Positions 9,152 through 18,023 of a stretch of DNA of 64,000 nucleotides are shown one piece after another. Numbering within the stretch: position 1 is the first letter of the stretch; each line of letters opens with the position of its first letter. The translations under genes and the position numbers were made by a program. The DNA lies in the NCBI GenBank assembly GCA_964572685.1, contig CAZNFJ010000002.1, forward strand, positions 10,229-74,228. The letters run 5' to 3'. A model generated the notes under the pieces. That model made no database searches, was not told the DNA's origin, and was given only the letters and a program-made list of their open reading frames with translations. This DNA comes from UBA2653 sp964572685 (GTDB lineage: Bacteria; Pseudomonadota; Gammaproteobacteria; Legionellales; Legionellaceae).

Positions 9152-9575
9152 GTAAATATTGCTCAATATAGCGACGGCAAGTCAATGGACTTCGAATACA
9201 ATGAAGCTTTTGTCGAGAACCACCACTGCCAGTAATCAAAATATCTCCATAATTTAAAATTGTGCCCATTAGAGTTTGACGAATATCGACGCTTTCAATT
9301 TTTCTTAAAGGTAAGTCAATGGTCTGTTGCACCCAAAAACCAGATTGTAAAATCACATGCTGAGGTTTAATAGATATCCATGTGAATGCATAACGAATCA
9401 GCTCCATACAAAACCAAATCCCTGAAACCAGTACGAAAGCAACAATAGCCATGTATTGCACCAATCCCAAATACGAAATGAGAAGAGGTATCAAAAGTAA
9501 TGATAATGGTTTGAAGAAAATAATCGGATGTAAACGTGAAGTATAAGCTTGTTCAATGGGCTGATTCTTAGTCAT
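9135..9575 (-). CDS. Membrane protein with bacterial PH (bPH2/YdbT-like) domain
   Basis: A 146-residue protein with two adjacent hydrophobic segments (about residues 18-55, starting LSLLLIPLLISYLG). A compact soluble domain follows, carrying LPLRKIESVDIRQTLMG and YGDILITGSGG, the pattern of YdbS/YdbT-type bacterial PH domains. The ATG at 9575 is preceded by AAAGGA at good spacing and is preferred over an upstream ATG at 9599. Its 3' end overlaps the chosen parB start by 17 bases, so the two are probably translated together. Its role is unknown; membrane anchoring or binding of a partner is the family-level guess. Confidence 0.75.
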   Translation of the reverse strand: MTKNQPIEQAYTSRLHPIIFFKPLSLLLIPLLISYLGLVQYMAIVAFVLVSGIWFCMELIRYAFTWISIKPQHVILQSGFWVQQTIDLPLRKIESVDIRQTLMGTILNYGDILITGSGGSRQKLHCIRSPLTCRRYIEQYLHACHD

Positions 9576-9655
9576 GTACAAATTTCCTTTAGAATGCATG
9601 CAATTTTCAAAAATATATCTATAATCATATTAGACCACTTCATTAAGGCTTTTTG

Positions 9656-11011
9656 ATGACAACGTCTTCACCCTGGTTTGATGCAGAAAATCCCTTAATC
9701 ATCGCCTCCAGTGGCGGCAACGGGCATATCTCTGCCGCACAAAGTCTTATCCAACATTTTTTACATCATCAAAAGACATTACATTATCATACATTCCCAA
9801 AAGCTTCAAAAAAATTGAGTCACTTTGAGTATTTGCTGCTAGGCATTTTGCAATGCGCCAACACCCCATTATTTAAAAGACTCTCTCCTAAATTTGAACT
9901 GCCTAATTCTCCACAACTAAAAAAAGCCAAAATCCAACTCATCAAGCAACAAAGTTCAAATCCCGAACGTCATTATGTTGACTTTCTATTGGATTGGTTG
10001 CCTCATGGCGTAATATATGCAGCTCTTTTTAATTTATTACAAAGCCAAGGCAATGGAAAATCGCTCAAAAAGGTGACCCAAGGACAACTTTTTTTGGATA
10101 TCATTTATAAATATTCCATCAGTCAAAAAATCTATAACAGACTCATAGAAGCCATTCAACAGGGCCGTCCGCATGATATCATCATCTCTACTCAAGCCCT
10201 GGGAATGTCTGGACTGTTACATGGCATTCAACGCTATCATCAAAACCGTCCCATTCTAGAAGAACGTTTTAAAATGATCCTACCTGAACTTCGCTTACAT
10301 CAATTTGTCACAGATATTCCTGAAGACTCGGCACTTCATTTCTTAAAACCCCTACAAAAATTAAAACCTTCAGCGAAGAAACATTTATGCATTCATCTTT
10401 TAGACTTGAATAAAACAAATGTTTTTGAAGAACAACATTTAGCAGATGAAATATATGTTTATCCGCCGCAAGAACATCCGATTATTCGTCAAGAACTAAG
10501 ACACGCTAAAAAACTTCAAACATTTCTTGGATTTAACTATCTCATATGTCAAGGGCAATCTATACTCATTCGCCCAAAACAGAAATTAGCTGTATTGATG
10601 CTTAGTTCGGGGCAAGGCCCAAGTTCTATTCAATATATCAAGCATCTGATCGATAAAGGTATTGAACATATTGCGGTTGTGGGACACGCCAATCAACAGC
10701 TTCGTCAAAGCATCAAAAAATTATGCCCCAACAATAGAATTTACCTGCTTGGCCATTTAAATGGTAAAGAACTTGCAAAAATTCTTTCGGCAGGACATTT
10801 ATTAATTATCAAAGGTGGCGGACTAAGCTTGATGGAGTTGGCATCTCTTAAACTGCGTCAAAACGCACAAATTTTCATTCATCAAGCCGATGAAAAAAAT
10901 CAAGGCCTCATTTGGGAGGAAGGCAATATTGAATGGTTCCTTCAATATTGCCAACAAAACCAAAAAAAAGCCTGTCTCACTCATCCAGAACTCATTACAA
11001 AACAACTTTAA
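9656..11011 (+). CDS. GT-B-like protein, MGDG synthase/MurG-related
   Basis: A 451-residue protein that opens with IIASSGGNGHISAAQSL, the Gly-rich nucleotide-sugar loop pattern of diacylglycerol glycosyltransferases and MurG. The C-terminal half has LAVLMLSSGQGPSSIQYI, a strand HIAVVGHANQQL, and KGGGLSLMELASLK, which matches the donor-binding GG-x-x-T/S-x-E-A block of GT-B enzymes. The middle (about 90-280) is long and unlike MurG. The ATG at 9656 has AAGG upstream. It is monocistronic and convergent with the OPT transporter, overlapping its 3' end by 4 bases. The acceptor cannot be inferred. An alternative is a secreted effector with a glycosyltransferase fold. Confidence 0.55.
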   Translation: MTTSSPWFDAENPLIIASSGGNGHISAAQSLIQHFLHHQKTLHYHTFPKASKKLSHFEYLLLGILQCANTPLFKRLSPKFELPNSPQLKKAKIQLIKQQSSNPERHYVDFLLDWLPHGVIYAALFNLLQSQGNGKSLKKVTQGQLFLDIIYKYSISQKIYNRLIEAIQQGRPHDIIISTQALGMSGLLHGIQRYHQNRPILEERFKMILPELRLHQFVTDIPEDSALHFLKPLQKLKPSAKKHLCIHLLDLNKTNVFEEQHLADEIYVYPPQEHPIIRQELRHAKKLQTFLGFNYLICQGQSILIRPKQKLAVLMLSSGQGPSSIQYIKHLIDKGIEHIAVVGHANQQLRQSIKKLCPNNRIYLLGHLNGKELAKILSAGHLLIIKGGGLSLMELASLKLRQNAQIFIHQADEKNQGLIWEEGNIEWFLQYCQQNQKKACLTHPELITKQL

Positions 11012-12924
11012 TCAGTATGGCGATAACGTATTATTCGAATAATTAGAAATACAAGACTTGCCACAGCCAACCAAACGCTTAAATGGTAAGGATCTCGGCC
11101 CACCACTGAAAATACATTCACTTGACCGCGCCATGCAAAAAAGAAAGATAAAATCACATCCATCACGGCAGAACCCGCAATCACACCACAAGCCAAACAA
11201 ATCCATAGTGCTACACTTCCTTCACGAATCCAGCCCTGATTTTCACGTTTTTGTAATAACCACGACATTCCCCCGCCCATGATTAATGGGGTTGACGTTT
11301 CCATGGGTAAATACATACCAATGGCAATCCCAAAAAAGGATAATCCCAAACCTCGGACCATAGGAAAAAAGTAAATTAAACCTATCATCACCAACATCAC
11401 TAAACTTCCAGAAAAGATAATGTGCCAAGGTAGTGCATGTTGAAAAAAACCATCGGTCAATGTCGCTAACAAGGCAGCTGTTGGTGCGGGCAAGGTCGCC
11501 GCAGCATCAACATCACCATTTAAACTGTGGCCTGCTATACCATACACCTTAAAAAGTATTTGCATCACAGCAGGAATCACTAAAGAAGATACCACAACCC
11601 CTAACATCAGCATCACCTGTTGTTTCCATGGCGTGGCGCCAATTAAATATCCAACTTTTAAATCTTGTATATTATCATTGGCAATGGCTGCGATTCCGGT
11701 GACCATGCTGGCCAAAATAATAGCTATCGCCTCTGCTGCCAATAAGGCGCTATTATGCAAATGGGCTGTAGGCAAAAGACTTAAGATTAAGCATGCGGCA
11801 AACATTAAAGAAGCAATAACCACAGAACTACCCGGACTTGCACTCACACCAACCATAGCTGAAAAATAAGCTGAAATGGTTGACATAATAAAGCCCAAAA
11901 TAACAATAAACATTACCGATAGAACCAAAAGCTTCGTCGATGAAGTTGCTGAGATGGGTAATTGCTCCCAAGGAAAAAGATGCTGAAAAAACATCCCCAT
12001 CAAAATACTTAAAATGGCAATCACAGTCCACAATATCCATCGAGGTAAATCATGATCTGATTTTTTTTCAATTGCTGGGTTTTTTCTAACCAACATTATC
12101 TTTGCAATTAAAGGCTTGATGAACAGAAGAAGTGATGAAACACCTGCTATCAATAAAGCACCAATACCAAAATACCGAATTTGCTGGGTCCATAATTGCC
12201 CGCCAAAATCGAGTACATCTTCATGTGTATGTGGTAAAAAACTAAAATAAGGTAAAACGATATACCAGGCAATCAAGGCACCCAGAGCAATGCTAAATGC
12301 CATGCGCGAACCAATTAAAAATCCAGCCCCAATCATGGCAACACTAAAACCGACACTGAATAATAAACTAAATTGTCCTATGGGATACCAGGTTATCCAT
12401 TGACTGGCAATCACATGTAAACCTGTTTGCATGAAATCAATCACAGCTCCTAAAATCAAACCACCCATCAAATACTTAAATTCTTTATCTTGCGATTTTT
12501 TTTGTAAAATCGCAGCAATCGCTTTTCCTTCAGGAAAAGGTAATCCGCCATGCTCGACCAGGGTTTTTCTCATAGGAACCGAGAACATCACCCCGAGTAA
12601 ACCACTGGAGCAGGCAATAAAAAAGTTTTCAAAATAAGAAAATTCTGTCCAAAATCCAATAATGACCAATGCGGGAATCGTATACACAATCCCCCCGGCT
12701 ACAGCTTCACCAGCAGATGCAGCTGTTTGCACTAAATTATTTTCCCAGATATGGCTATTTTTAAAAAATCGCAATATTCCCATTGACAAAATAGCTGCAG
12801 GAATTGATGCAGAGGTGAGCAAACCCAATTTTAAAGCTAAAAATGTATTGGCTGTCGCTAATAAGATGGTTAAAAAAATAGATATAATAATGACTCTAAA
12901 GGTCAATTCGTAACGTTTTGACAT
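11008..12924 (-). CDS. OPT family oligopeptide transporter
   Basis: A 638-residue polytopic inner-membrane protein with roughly 14-16 hydrophobic segments. Family-typical stretches are LKLGLLTSASIPAAILSMG near the N-terminus, QTAASAGEAVAGGIVYTIPA, LPFPEGKAIAAIL, and GGGMSWLLQ near the C-terminus. The EGKA motif and Gly-rich loops are characteristic of bacterial OPT proteins (the Legionella/Neisseria-type oligopeptide or metal-chelate transporters). The ATG at 12924 is chosen because TGGA lies 7 bases upstream; two in-frame ATGs lie just before it. The substrate is unknown. Peptide uptake would fit an amino-acid-dependent intracellular life. Confidence 0.9.
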   Translation of the reverse strand: MSKRYELTFRVIIISIFLTILLATANTFLALKLGLLTSASIPAAILSMGILRFFKNSHIWENNLVQTAASAGEAVAGGIVYTIPALVIIGFWTEFSYFENFFIACSSGLLGVMFSVPMRKTLVEHGGLPFPEGKAIAAILQKKSQDKEFKYLMGGLILGAVIDFMQTGLHVIASQWITWYPIGQFSLLFSVGFSVAMIGAGFLIGSRMAFSIALGALIAWYIVLPYFSFLPHTHEDVLDFGGQLWTQQIRYFGIGALLIAGVSSLLLFIKPLIAKIMLVRKNPAIEKKSDHDLPRWILWTVIAILSILMGMFFQHLFPWEQLPISATSSTKLLVLSVMFIVILGFIMSTISAYFSAMVGVSASPGSSVVIASLMFAACLILSLLPTAHLHNSALLAAEAIAIILASMVTGIAAIANDNIQDLKVGYLIGATPWKQQVMLMLGVVVSSLVIPAVMQILFKVYGIAGHSLNGDVDAAATLPAPTAALLATLTDGFFQHALPWHIIFSGSLVMLVMIGLIYFFPMVRGLGLSFFGIAIGMYLPMETSTPLIMGGGMSWLLQKRENQGWIREGSVALWICLACGVIAGSAVMDVILSFFFAWRGQVNVFSVVGRDPYHLSVWLAVASLVFLIIRIIRYRHTD

Positions 12925-13090
12925 AATCATTCCATGTAAAATCTTGTGTGATATTCTACACAAATAAAACTTAATCGTCTGCTTTTTCGCAAAAGAATTA
13001 TATCAAAAACGCTTGTTTTTTGTCGGTATACATCAAGATGATAGATTCAAAATCCATTCACTCCAATCAATATCTTAAGCAAAAGAAAAA

Positions 13091-13117
13091 GTATGGGTAA
13101 AAATGAATAACCCATAC
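13091..13117 (-). terminator. Rho-independent terminator of the DoxX-like gene
   Basis: GTATGGGT at 13091-13098 pairs perfectly with ACCCATAC at 13110-13117. On the minus strand the hairpin is followed directly by a run of T residues, 26 bases past the stop of the gene at 13143. Confidence 0.8.
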
Positions 13118-13142
13118 CAAGATAATGCCTGATAGGAGTACA

Positions 13143-13922
13143 TCAGATAAGTTTTTTTAGCCAATTGGGGAAATACCAACGTGTCTGACAATATTCATCC
13201 ACAGAAAATCCTTTACCTCCGCCAAAGGCAAATGAAAAGATCAACGCAGACCATAATACTGCAAATTCCCAGCCACCATGTGGCCCACACCAAATAAATC
13301 CTGAAAGAAAATGGTGCCCTAAAAAGGTTGCAATGAGTAAATATAAAGTTGTTAAAACTGCGGAAAGTCTAATAAATATACCCAGACCCAAACCAATAGC
13401 GGCTCCCAATTCACAAAGTCCCGCTATATAAACCAAAGTTTCACTATAAGGTAAGTTTAAAGCCTGGAAGCTTAAAACATCTTGATAATGAATCGCATAA
13501 CCGGCAAACAATTTTTCAGTAAAGTGAGGAATAAAATCAAAAGCAACATACATTCTCACAAAAACCAACTGCCAACTTTCCAATGAAAGCGCAGGTTTAA
13601 ATCGATTAGGCTCATGAAGATTTAAATAAACATAATAAAACAATTGATAGAGAAATATAAAAAAAACAATCGTCATCACGCTTATCACAGACTCTTGCGG
13701 ATACAATGCCACAATTCGCCATGCAATCAAATATGAGAATAAGCTGCTTAAATAACCAATAGAAAATTGTTTTAAAGAACAAAGATTGAAAATAAAACTC
13801 AAACTTAGCCACATCAAAAGAAATCTATGTGCTTGCTCGGGTATCGCACCTAAAGCGCCCTGTCCTAACCAAATAATTAAAATCATTTGAAAAAATGCTA
13901 TCATCAAGCTTATTGTTTTCAT
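13143..13922 (-). CDS. DoxX-like integral membrane protein
   Basis: A 259-residue protein with about seven hydrophobic segments. The C-terminal half resembles DoxX/TQO small-subunit proteins: SLESWQLVFVRMYVAFDFIP, a Gly-rich segment IAGLCELGAAIGLGLGIFIR, and WEFAVLWSALIFSFAFGGGK. The N-terminal 90 residues are an extra block of membrane segments. The start has AAGGGAA upstream. It is transcribed alone and ends in a clear terminator. DoxX proteins are linked to redox and thiol chemistry, but a role here is not shown. Confidence 0.65.
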   Translation of the reverse strand: MKTISLMIAFFQMILIIWLGQGALGAIPEQAHRFLLMWLSLSFIFNLCSLKQFSIGYLSSLFSYLIAWRIVALYPQESVISVMTIVFFIFLYQLFYYVYLNLHEPNRFKPALSLESWQLVFVRMYVAFDFIPHFTEKLFAGYAIHYQDVLSFQALNLPYSETLVYIAGLCELGAAIGLGLGIFIRLSAVLTTLYLLIATFLGHHFLSGFIWCGPHGGWEFAVLWSALIFSFAFGGGKGFSVDEYCQTRWYFPNWLKKLI

Positions 13923-13992
13923 TATATTCCCTTAATCATTTACTCTTATTATAGACTATGGCAAATTATAATTTTTCTCACTCAAAAAAATA

Positions 13993-14553
13993 ATGAAAAA
14001 ATCTTATATTACTTTCTTATCCTTGTTGTTTTCTTTTCAAAGCTGGTCATTTGGTGAACCATCAATCCAAAAAGTTAAACCCATTTACAACACGAACCCA
14101 AGTTTAGGATGCACAACGACTCTACCAGGTGCCGCTGAACCTGAAAATATTCGATTTGTAAAATCTTGGTCTGCTTACGTGGCTCAGAAATCATTCTCCT
14201 TTAAACATGACAATATGGATGGTCAGTTAAAACAACTCCAATTTTGTTATTCAAAAGCAGGATGGACACAATTTTCAGAAGCATTAAAAAAGTCAAATAA
14301 CATCAATTTAATTTCGACGCATCAACTGTTGTCGAGTACACAAGTCATCGGTCCTATTCAAGTCAATCATCACCCGCAGTATCAAAGTTGGACGGCAGTC
14401 GTTCCCCTGCGAGTCGTCTATCAAAACCAAAAACAAAAAATCATTCAGGAAATCAATGTTCATTTAACCATTAATCAATTGAAAAATAATCAGTTGGCGG
14501 TAATTCAAATAGTTGGGAAACCAACCCATCGTAAATTACGCCCCCATCAGTAG
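13993..14553 (+). CDS. Exported DotI/IcmL-like domain protein
   Basis: A 186-residue protein with an N-terminal hydrophobic segment (residues 4-19) that could be a signal peptide or membrane anchor. It is followed by a DotI/IcmL-like domain at about 50-175. Supporting patterns are SWSAYVAQKSFSF, LQFCYSKAGWTQFSEALKKS, ISTHQLLSSTQVIGP, and SWTAVVPLRVVYQNQ, which match the family's W-A...Y-F, F-x-x-x-GW-x-x-F-x-x-AL and W-x-V-x-x-P-x-x-V-x-Y blocks. DotI and DotJ are inner-membrane components of the Dot/Icm type IVB system. This copy has two Cys residues early in the mature region and sits away from any other dot/icm gene in the window. It may be a paralogue rather than the core subunit. Confidence 0.65.
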   Translation: MKKSYITFLSLLFSFQSWSFGEPSIQKVKPIYNTNPSLGCTTTLPGAAEPENIRFVKSWSAYVAQKSFSFKHDNMDGQLKQLQFCYSKAGWTQFSEALKKSNNINLISTHQLLSSTQVIGPIQVNHHPQYQSWTAVVPLRVVYQNQKQKIIQEINVHLTINQLKNNQLAVIQIVGKPTHRKLRPHQ

Positions 14554-14583
14554 TGTTTTATTATCATACGATTAAATTTAAAT

Positions 14584-14600
14584 GGCCTCATCATGAGGCC
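14584..14600. terminator. Shared hairpin between convergent genes
   Basis: GGCCTCA at 14584-14590 and TGAGGCC at 14594-14600 form a perfect 7-bp stem with a 3-base loop. It lies between the stop of the IcmL-like gene and the stop of the L,D-transpeptidase gene and could terminate both. The T-tracts on either side are weak. Confidence 0.5.
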
Positions 14601-14646
14601 CTTATAATATCAATAAAAAAACCAAGGACCTTCGATAAGTTTAAGC

Positions 14647-15261
14647 TCACGCCAATGGTTTATGTTTAATCCAGTCACCATCACCATCTTCATCACTATA
14701 AGATAAAACGGTGACACGTGTACCAATTTTAATGAATTCTTCATTCAGCCATTTCGCAGCACTTGGTAAGACACGAATACAGCCATGACTAGCATTTGCC
14801 AAAGGCACATCATAAGCAGCATGAATCGTATAGCCTCGATAAAAATACATACAATATGGCATTTTTGCACCACCATACGTTTCAACGGGATACTCACCTG
14901 ATCGACAATCGATGCCATGCTTATTATAAACTCTAAAGGTACCTGTCACTGTTCTGCAAGGTTGGCCGACATCTTCACACATATCTTTACCACCAGAGCC
15001 ACTACCGGTCATCACACGGTTTCCCATTTCATCATAAGTAGCCCATGCAAATATTTTAGGATCAAAGACAAATTCTTTTTGACCTGTTGCCGGTATAGTG
15101 GTCGGAAAGTAATTTCGACCACGCTTATCTCGCAAATAATGCAGGGTATGATGTCGATAGCCTTGATCATCAACAATATAAGTCGATTCATCATAATCAA
15201 TACAAGCTGATAATTGCACCATGACCAAAAGGATACCCAAACATTTCCATAACATTTTCAT
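14647..15261 (-). CDS. L,D-transpeptidase (YkuD) lipoprotein
   Basis: A 204-residue exported protein. The signal peptide ends in the lipobox LSAC (Cys20), so it is probably anchored to a membrane by lipidation. The YkuD catalytic motif is present as ASHGCIRVLPSAAKWL, with the catalytic His-x-x-x-x-x-x-SHGC-x-R arrangement. It could make 3-3 peptidoglycan cross-links or attach proteins to the wall. The RBS AAGGTAG precedes the ATG. It follows ettA by 22 bases on the same strand and may be the last gene of the kbl-tdh-ettA unit. Confidence 0.88.
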   Translation of the reverse strand: MKMLWKCLGILLVMVQLSACIDYDESTYIVDDQGYRHHTLHYLRDKRGRNYFPTTIPATGQKEFVFDPKIFAWATYDEMGNRVMTGSGSGGKDMCEDVGQPCRTVTGTFRVYNKHGIDCRSGEYPVETYGGAKMPYCMYFYRGYTIHAAYDVPLANASHGCIRVLPSAAKWLNEEFIKIGTRVTVLSYSDEDGDGDWIKHKPLA

Positions 15262-15283
15262 AAATCTACCTTATTTTTCATTT

Positions 15284-16957
15284 TTATTGATGGAGTGGAC
15301 GATATTTAATTCGATGCGGTTGTATCGCCTTGTCCCCTAAACGTCTTTGTCGATAACTTTCATAATCCGAATAATTCCCTTCCATAAAGACGACCTCAGA
15401 ATCACCTTCAAAGACCAGCATATGTGTACAAATTCTGTCTAAAAACCATCGATCATGTGAAACAACGATCACACATCCTGGAAAAGATAATAATGCTTCC
15501 TCCAAGGCTCTTAAGGTTTCAACGTCCAAGTCATTGCTCGGTTCGTCTAACAACAAAACATTCGCACCTTGTATTAGAAGTTTAGCCAAATGAACACGAT
15601 TGCGTTCACCTCCAGATAATTGCCCAACACGTTTTTGCTGATCACTGCCTTTAAAGTTAAATCGACCCACGTATGCACGTGAGGGCATTTGTGTACCACC
15701 GATTTGCAACATATCCAAACCACCTGAGATGGCTTGCCAAACCGTATCATCGGCGTTGAGATCATCTCTAAACTGTCCCACATGAGCCATTTTAACCGTA
15801 TCACCAATTTTCACGGTACCATTATCTGGGGTTTCTAAATCAGACAAAAGTTTTAAGAATGTCGATTTACCAGCACCATTGGCACCAATAATACCCATGA
15901 TTCCACCTTTAGGCAGCGATAAATTTAATTTTTCAAACAGTAAGCGATCACCATAACTTTTCGCAACATCTTGTACCTCAATGACCAAATCACCCAAACG
16001 TTCACCTGGTGGGATAAAGATTTCGTTGGTTTCTTGACGTTTCTGGAAAGTTTTAGATTGGAGCTCTTCAAAACGCGCAAGACGCGCTTTACTCTTGGCT
16101 TGGCGAGCTTTGGGATTTGTGCGTACCCACTCCAATTCAGAGGCGATTGCTTTATAATGTGCTTGTTCTTGTTTTTGTTCTTGTTCAAGTCTTGAATTTT
16201 TATATTCCAACCAAGCTGAATAATTCCCCTTGAAAGGAATTCCTTCGCCTCTATCTAATTCTAAAATCCATTCCGCCACATGGTCAAGGAAATATCTATC
16301 GTGGGTAACCGCAACGACAGTCCCAGTAAATTTCTCCAGATATTGTTCTAGCCATGCAACACTTTCAGCATCCAAATGGTTAGTGGGTTCATCCAAAAGC
16401 AACATATCAGGATTGGACAATAATAATCGACACAAAGCAACCCGACGGCGCTCCCCTCCAGATAAAACATCAATTTTAGCGTCCCACTCAGGTAAGCGTA
16501 AAGAATCGGCCGCCATTTCTAAGCGCCTTTCCAAATCCCAACCCTGTCCTGCCTCAATTTCATGTTGTAGTTCACCTTGTTCCACCAATAACGCATTCAT
16601 TTCATCATCAGTCATGGGCTCACAAAACTGCATACTAATCGCTTCAAAACGTTGCAGTTTTCCAATCATATCAGCAACTGCTTCATTAACAATTTCTCGA
16701 ACAGTTTTTTCTACATCTAAGACAGGTTCTTGAGGTAAATATCCGATTTTAAGACCTGCTTGAGCCTTTGCTTCACCTAAGAAACTTTTATCAACGCCTG
16801 CCATGATTCTTAATAATGTTGATTTACCAGAACCATTCAAACCCAATACACCAATTTTGGCTCCTGGGAAAAAACTTAATGAAATATCTTTGAGAATATA
16901 GCGTTGTTGATCAACGACTTTACTCAGTTGATGTAGCGTAAATACATATTGCGACAT
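15284..16957 (-). CDS. ettA: Energy-dependent translational throttle ABC-F protein
   Basis: EttA binds the ribosomal E site and gates entry into elongation according to ATP/ADP. The 557-residue soluble protein has two ABC domains: Walker A GLNGSGKST, signature LSGGERRR, and LLLDEPTNHLDAE in the first; GANGAGKST, LSGGERNRVHLAKLL, and LLLDEPSNDLD in the second. The ABC-F linker with an arm insertion lies between them. Length and start (MSQYVFTLHQLSKVV) agree with EttA rather than Uup or YheS. The ATG has GAGGA upstream and lies 10 bases after the tdh stop. Confidence 0.96.
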   Translation of the reverse strand: MSQYVFTLHQLSKVVDQQRYILKDISLSFFPGAKIGVLGLNGSGKSTLLRIMAGVDKSFLGEAKAQAGLKIGYLPQEPVLDVEKTVREIVNEAVADMIGKLQRFEAISMQFCEPMTDDEMNALLVEQGELQHEIEAGQGWDLERRLEMAADSLRLPEWDAKIDVLSGGERRRVALCRLLLSNPDMLLLDEPTNHLDAESVAWLEQYLEKFTGTVVAVTHDRYFLDHVAEWILELDRGEGIPFKGNYSAWLEYKNSRLEQEQKQEQAHYKAIASELEWVRTNPKARQAKSKARLARFEELQSKTFQKRQETNEIFIPPGERLGDLVIEVQDVAKSYGDRLLFEKLNLSLPKGGIMGIIGANGAGKSTFLKLLSDLETPDNGTVKIGDTVKMAHVGQFRDDLNADDTVWQAISGGLDMLQIGGTQMPSRAYVGRFNFKGSDQQKRVGQLSGGERNRVHLAKLLIQGANVLLLDEPSNDLDVETLRALEEALLSFPGCVIVVSHDRWFLDRICTHMLVFEGDSEVVFMEGNYSDYESYRQRRLGDKAIQPHRIKYRPLHQ

Positions 16958-16967
16958 ATAAAATCCT

Positions 16968-17999
16968 CTAAATTTCGCGCCAGTCTAATAAAATTTTACC
17001 ACTTTGGCCTGAAGACATGGTTTCAAAAGCCTGTTGATAATCTCGAACTGCAAATTCGTGGGTTATGATCGGGCTTAAATCAAGGCCAGATTGTAACATA
17101 GTCAACATTTTATACCAGGTGCTATACATTTTTCGACCATAAATACCTTGGATGCGTAAACATTTAAAAATAACCTGATGCCAATCGATGGTCGTTTGTT
17201 TGGGAGGAATGCCCAAAAGAGCCAACCCACCTCCATGTTGCAAGGCATTGATCATTTGTGACAACGCCGAGGGGTGACCTGACATTTCAAGTCCGACACC
17301 AAACCCATAGGGAATATCTAAATCTCTCATCACATCAAATAAATTTTGTTCAGGCAAATAAACACAAGCATCTGCCCCCATTTTTTGAGCCAATGATAAT
17401 CGATATGCATTCACATCGGTAATCACAACACGTCTTGCGCCTGCAAATTTTGCAATCGCCACAGCCATCAATCCAATCGGACCTGCTCCTGTGATGAGAA
17501 CATCTTCTCCTAAAAGATCAAAAGTTAGTGCTGTATGTGTTGCATTCCCAAATGGATCTAAAATCGCGGCATATTCATCGGAAATATCATCGGGTAAAAC
17601 AATTACATTTTCTTGTGGCATACATAAATAATTGGCAAATGCGCCCGTTTGATTCACGCCAATTCCAGACGTAGCAGGGCATAAATGCGCACAACCGGTA
17701 CGACAAAATTTGCATTGTCCACATACCAAATGACCTTCACCGGAAACTCGCTGTCCCATTTTTAAATGAGACACCCCCTCACCGACTTCGACAATTTTAC
17801 CATAAAATTCATGACCAATAATCATCGGTACAGGAATGGTTAACTGTGCCCATTCATCCCAATGATAAATGTGCATATCAGTACCACAAATGGCGGTTTT
17901 TTCAATTTGAATAAAGACTTGATTTTTAGTGCATTGGGGTGCTTCAACCTCTTCAATCCAAATTCCAGGTTGAGCAAATTTTTTGACTAATGCTTTCAT
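16968..17999 (-). CDS. tdh: L-threonine 3-dehydrogenase
   Basis: Zinc-dependent medium-chain dehydrogenase that oxidises threonine to 2-amino-3-ketobutyrate with NAD. The ATG at 17999 gives MKALVKK and 343 residues, matching E. coli Tdh, and is preceded by GGATG. An upstream ATG at 18014 has no ribosome site. Cys38 in AICGTDMHIYHWDEW is the catalytic-zinc ligand and IGHEF gives His and Glu. The four-Cys structural zinc site is CGQCKFCRTGCAHLC. The NAD loop is ITGAGPIGLMA. It is paired with kbl upstream, the classical threonine-to-glycine route. Confidence 0.97.
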   Translation of the reverse strand: MKALVKKFAQPGIWIEEVEAPQCTKNQVFIQIEKTAICGTDMHIYHWDEWAQLTIPVPMIIGHEFYGKIVEVGEGVSHLKMGQRVSGEGHLVCGQCKFCRTGCAHLCPATSGIGVNQTGAFANYLCMPQENVIVLPDDISDEYAAILDPFGNATHTALTFDLLGEDVLITGAGPIGLMAVAIAKFAGARRVVITDVNAYRLSLAQKMGADACVYLPEQNLFDVMRDLDIPYGFGVGLEMSGHPSALSQMINALQHGGGLALLGIPPKQTTIDWHQVIFKCLRIQGIYGRKMYSTWYKMLTMLQSGLDLSPIITHEFAVRDYQQAFETMSSGQSGKILLDWREI

Positions 18000-18023
18000 T
18001 GCAAGAACATCCATTAATAATGT

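Noticed and set aside
16230..16733. A 167-codon plus-strand frame rich in Ser and Lys
   Set aside because: It is the antisense shadow of the conserved ettA ATPase domains.
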